Assembly: GCA_938003555.1 (NCBI GenBank)
Contig: CALKXN010000270.1
Coordinates: forward strand, 1 to 6,143
Reading direction: 5' to 3'
DNA: 6,143 nucleotides
Origin: an uncultured Robiginitomaculum sp.
GTDB lineage: Bacteria > Pseudomonadota > Alphaproteobacteria > Caulobacterales > Maricaulaceae
Positions 5,604 to 6,143 of the stretch are shown here, in pieces; the stretch's first letter is position 1; each line of letters begins with the position of its first letter. The notes below the pieces were generated by a model. That model was not told where the DNA came from, searched no databases, and saw nothing but the letters and a program-made list of their open reading frames with translations. The position numbers and the translations under genes are program-made.

Positions 5604-6143
5604 ACCACCGCCATCGCGATACACGACACAACAAACCCCGTCACGCCGACAATGGTTGAAGCCACTGTCCAGCTGCGCAAGGTTTCAGCCTCGGTCTGCC
5701 CGAGATAGCGGTTCACTAACCAAAAGCCGCTATCATTTACATGGCTCATAAGACTTGCGCCCGATGCAATTGCAATAACAATAATGGCGGTTTGCGGCGC
5801 AGAGAGCGGGTCGCTCATCGCGGCCAAAACAGGGGCCGTCAAACCCGCCGCTGCTAGCATCGCCGCCGTCGCCGAGCCTTGAGCAATGCGGACAATCGCC
5901 GCCGTCGCAAAAGCAAATACAATTACCGGAATAGAATTGGCGATCATCGCTTCAGCCAGCGCCTTACCGATTTCACTATCCACCATGACTTGCTTTAAGA
6001 CCCCGCCCGCGCCCGTAATCAGAATGACAACGCCCGCAGGTTCCAAAGCGCGGTTCATGATTTTCAAAAGTTTATCTTTGGCAATGCCCTTTGCGCGCCC
6101 AAAGGCGATATAGGCGTAAAGACAGGCAATGATCAGCGCGATG
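5600..6143 (-). CDS. Gluconate:H+ symporter, GntP family, C-terminal part
   Basis: An inner-membrane permease importing gluconate or a related sugar acid. The reading frame is open to the right edge, so the start lies outside the window; the last 180 residues are seen, about 40% of a typical 440-450 residue protein. Visible family features are TGAGGVLKQVMVDSEIGK (43-60 of the fragment), RIAQGSATAAM (85-95), and SHVNDSGFWLVNRY (133-146) followed by ETLRSWTV (153-160), all matching the C-terminal half of GntT/GntU/GntP. Several hydrophobic stretches, including about 68-83, 111-130 and 159-179, are membrane segments. The apparent start at 6067 is an internal TTG. The gene faces gluconokinase head-on, with stops overlapping. 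Its promoter would lie to the right, so it is not in the GH5-gntK transcript. Whether the substrate is gluconate, or another acid handled by this family such as glycerate or ketogluconate, cannot be told from the fragment, but the kinase next door favours gluconate. Confidence 0.9.
   Translation of the reverse strand, partial: IALIIACLYAYIAFGRAKGIAKDKLLKIMNRALEPAGVVILITGAGGVLKQVMVDSEIGKALAEAMIANSIPVIVFAFATAAIVRIAQGSATAAMLAAAGLTAPVLAAMSDPLSAPQTAIIVIAIASGASLMSHVNDSGFWLVNRYLGQTEAETLRSWTVASTIVGVTGFVVSCIAMAVV

Noticed and set aside
5886..6113. Small + strand open frame opposite the permease
   Set aside because: It lies wholly antisense to conserved GntP-family sequence and has no ribosome binding site or recognisable domain.

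Overview
The window reads as an ordinary chromosomal segment of an alphaproteobacterium, probably a marine or aquatic stalked-type relative (Hyphomonadaceae/Maricaulales-like). The lineage call is an inference. It rests on moderate GC with alphaproteobacterial-style proteins, a FolE whose QNQENLT stretch replaces the more usual QxQERLT, and an ExoP-type GH3 lipoprotein typical of marine Proteobacteria. No mobile element, CRISPR array, tRNA or rRNA was recognised.

Layout from left to right. A 115-base leader precedes folE (+, GTP cyclohydrolase I, complete). A strong bidirectional hairpin terminator separates folE from the convergent GH3 gene (-, complete), an exo-beta-glucanase/beta-glucosidase lipoprotein. 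A 176-base divergent intergenic region follows. It carries a perfect 16-base palindrome (TTGACAGCGCTGTCAA) that contains the -35 hexamer of a good promoter facing right. That promoter drives a secreted GH5 endo-beta-glucanase (close in motifs to Thermotoga Cel5A, subfamily 25) with an extra C-terminal domain. A gluconokinase follows; its ribosome binding site overlaps the GH5 stop codon. The window ends inside a GntP-family gluconate permease (-) whose stop codon overlaps the gluconokinase stop in the four bases TTAA.

How the genes may work together (inference). The exported GH5 cuts beta-glucan chains internally. The membrane-anchored GH3 trims oligosaccharides to glucose. Gluconokinase and the gluconate permease feed gluconate into 6-phosphogluconate and the Entner-Doudoroff or pentose phosphate route. 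This makes a compact beta-glucan/glucose/gluconate locus, probably under a local repressor of LacI type acting at the palindrome. folE is a housekeeping neighbour insulated by the terminator.

Three apparent reading frames start too far upstream. Shine-Dalgarno position and signal peptides place the real starts at 3349 (GH3), 3526 (GH5) and most likely 5115 (gluconokinase). I found no convincing undescribed system. The points most worth a second look are the operator/promoter, the unassigned C-terminal domain of GH5, and the tight coupling of a polysaccharide hydrolase to gluconokinase.
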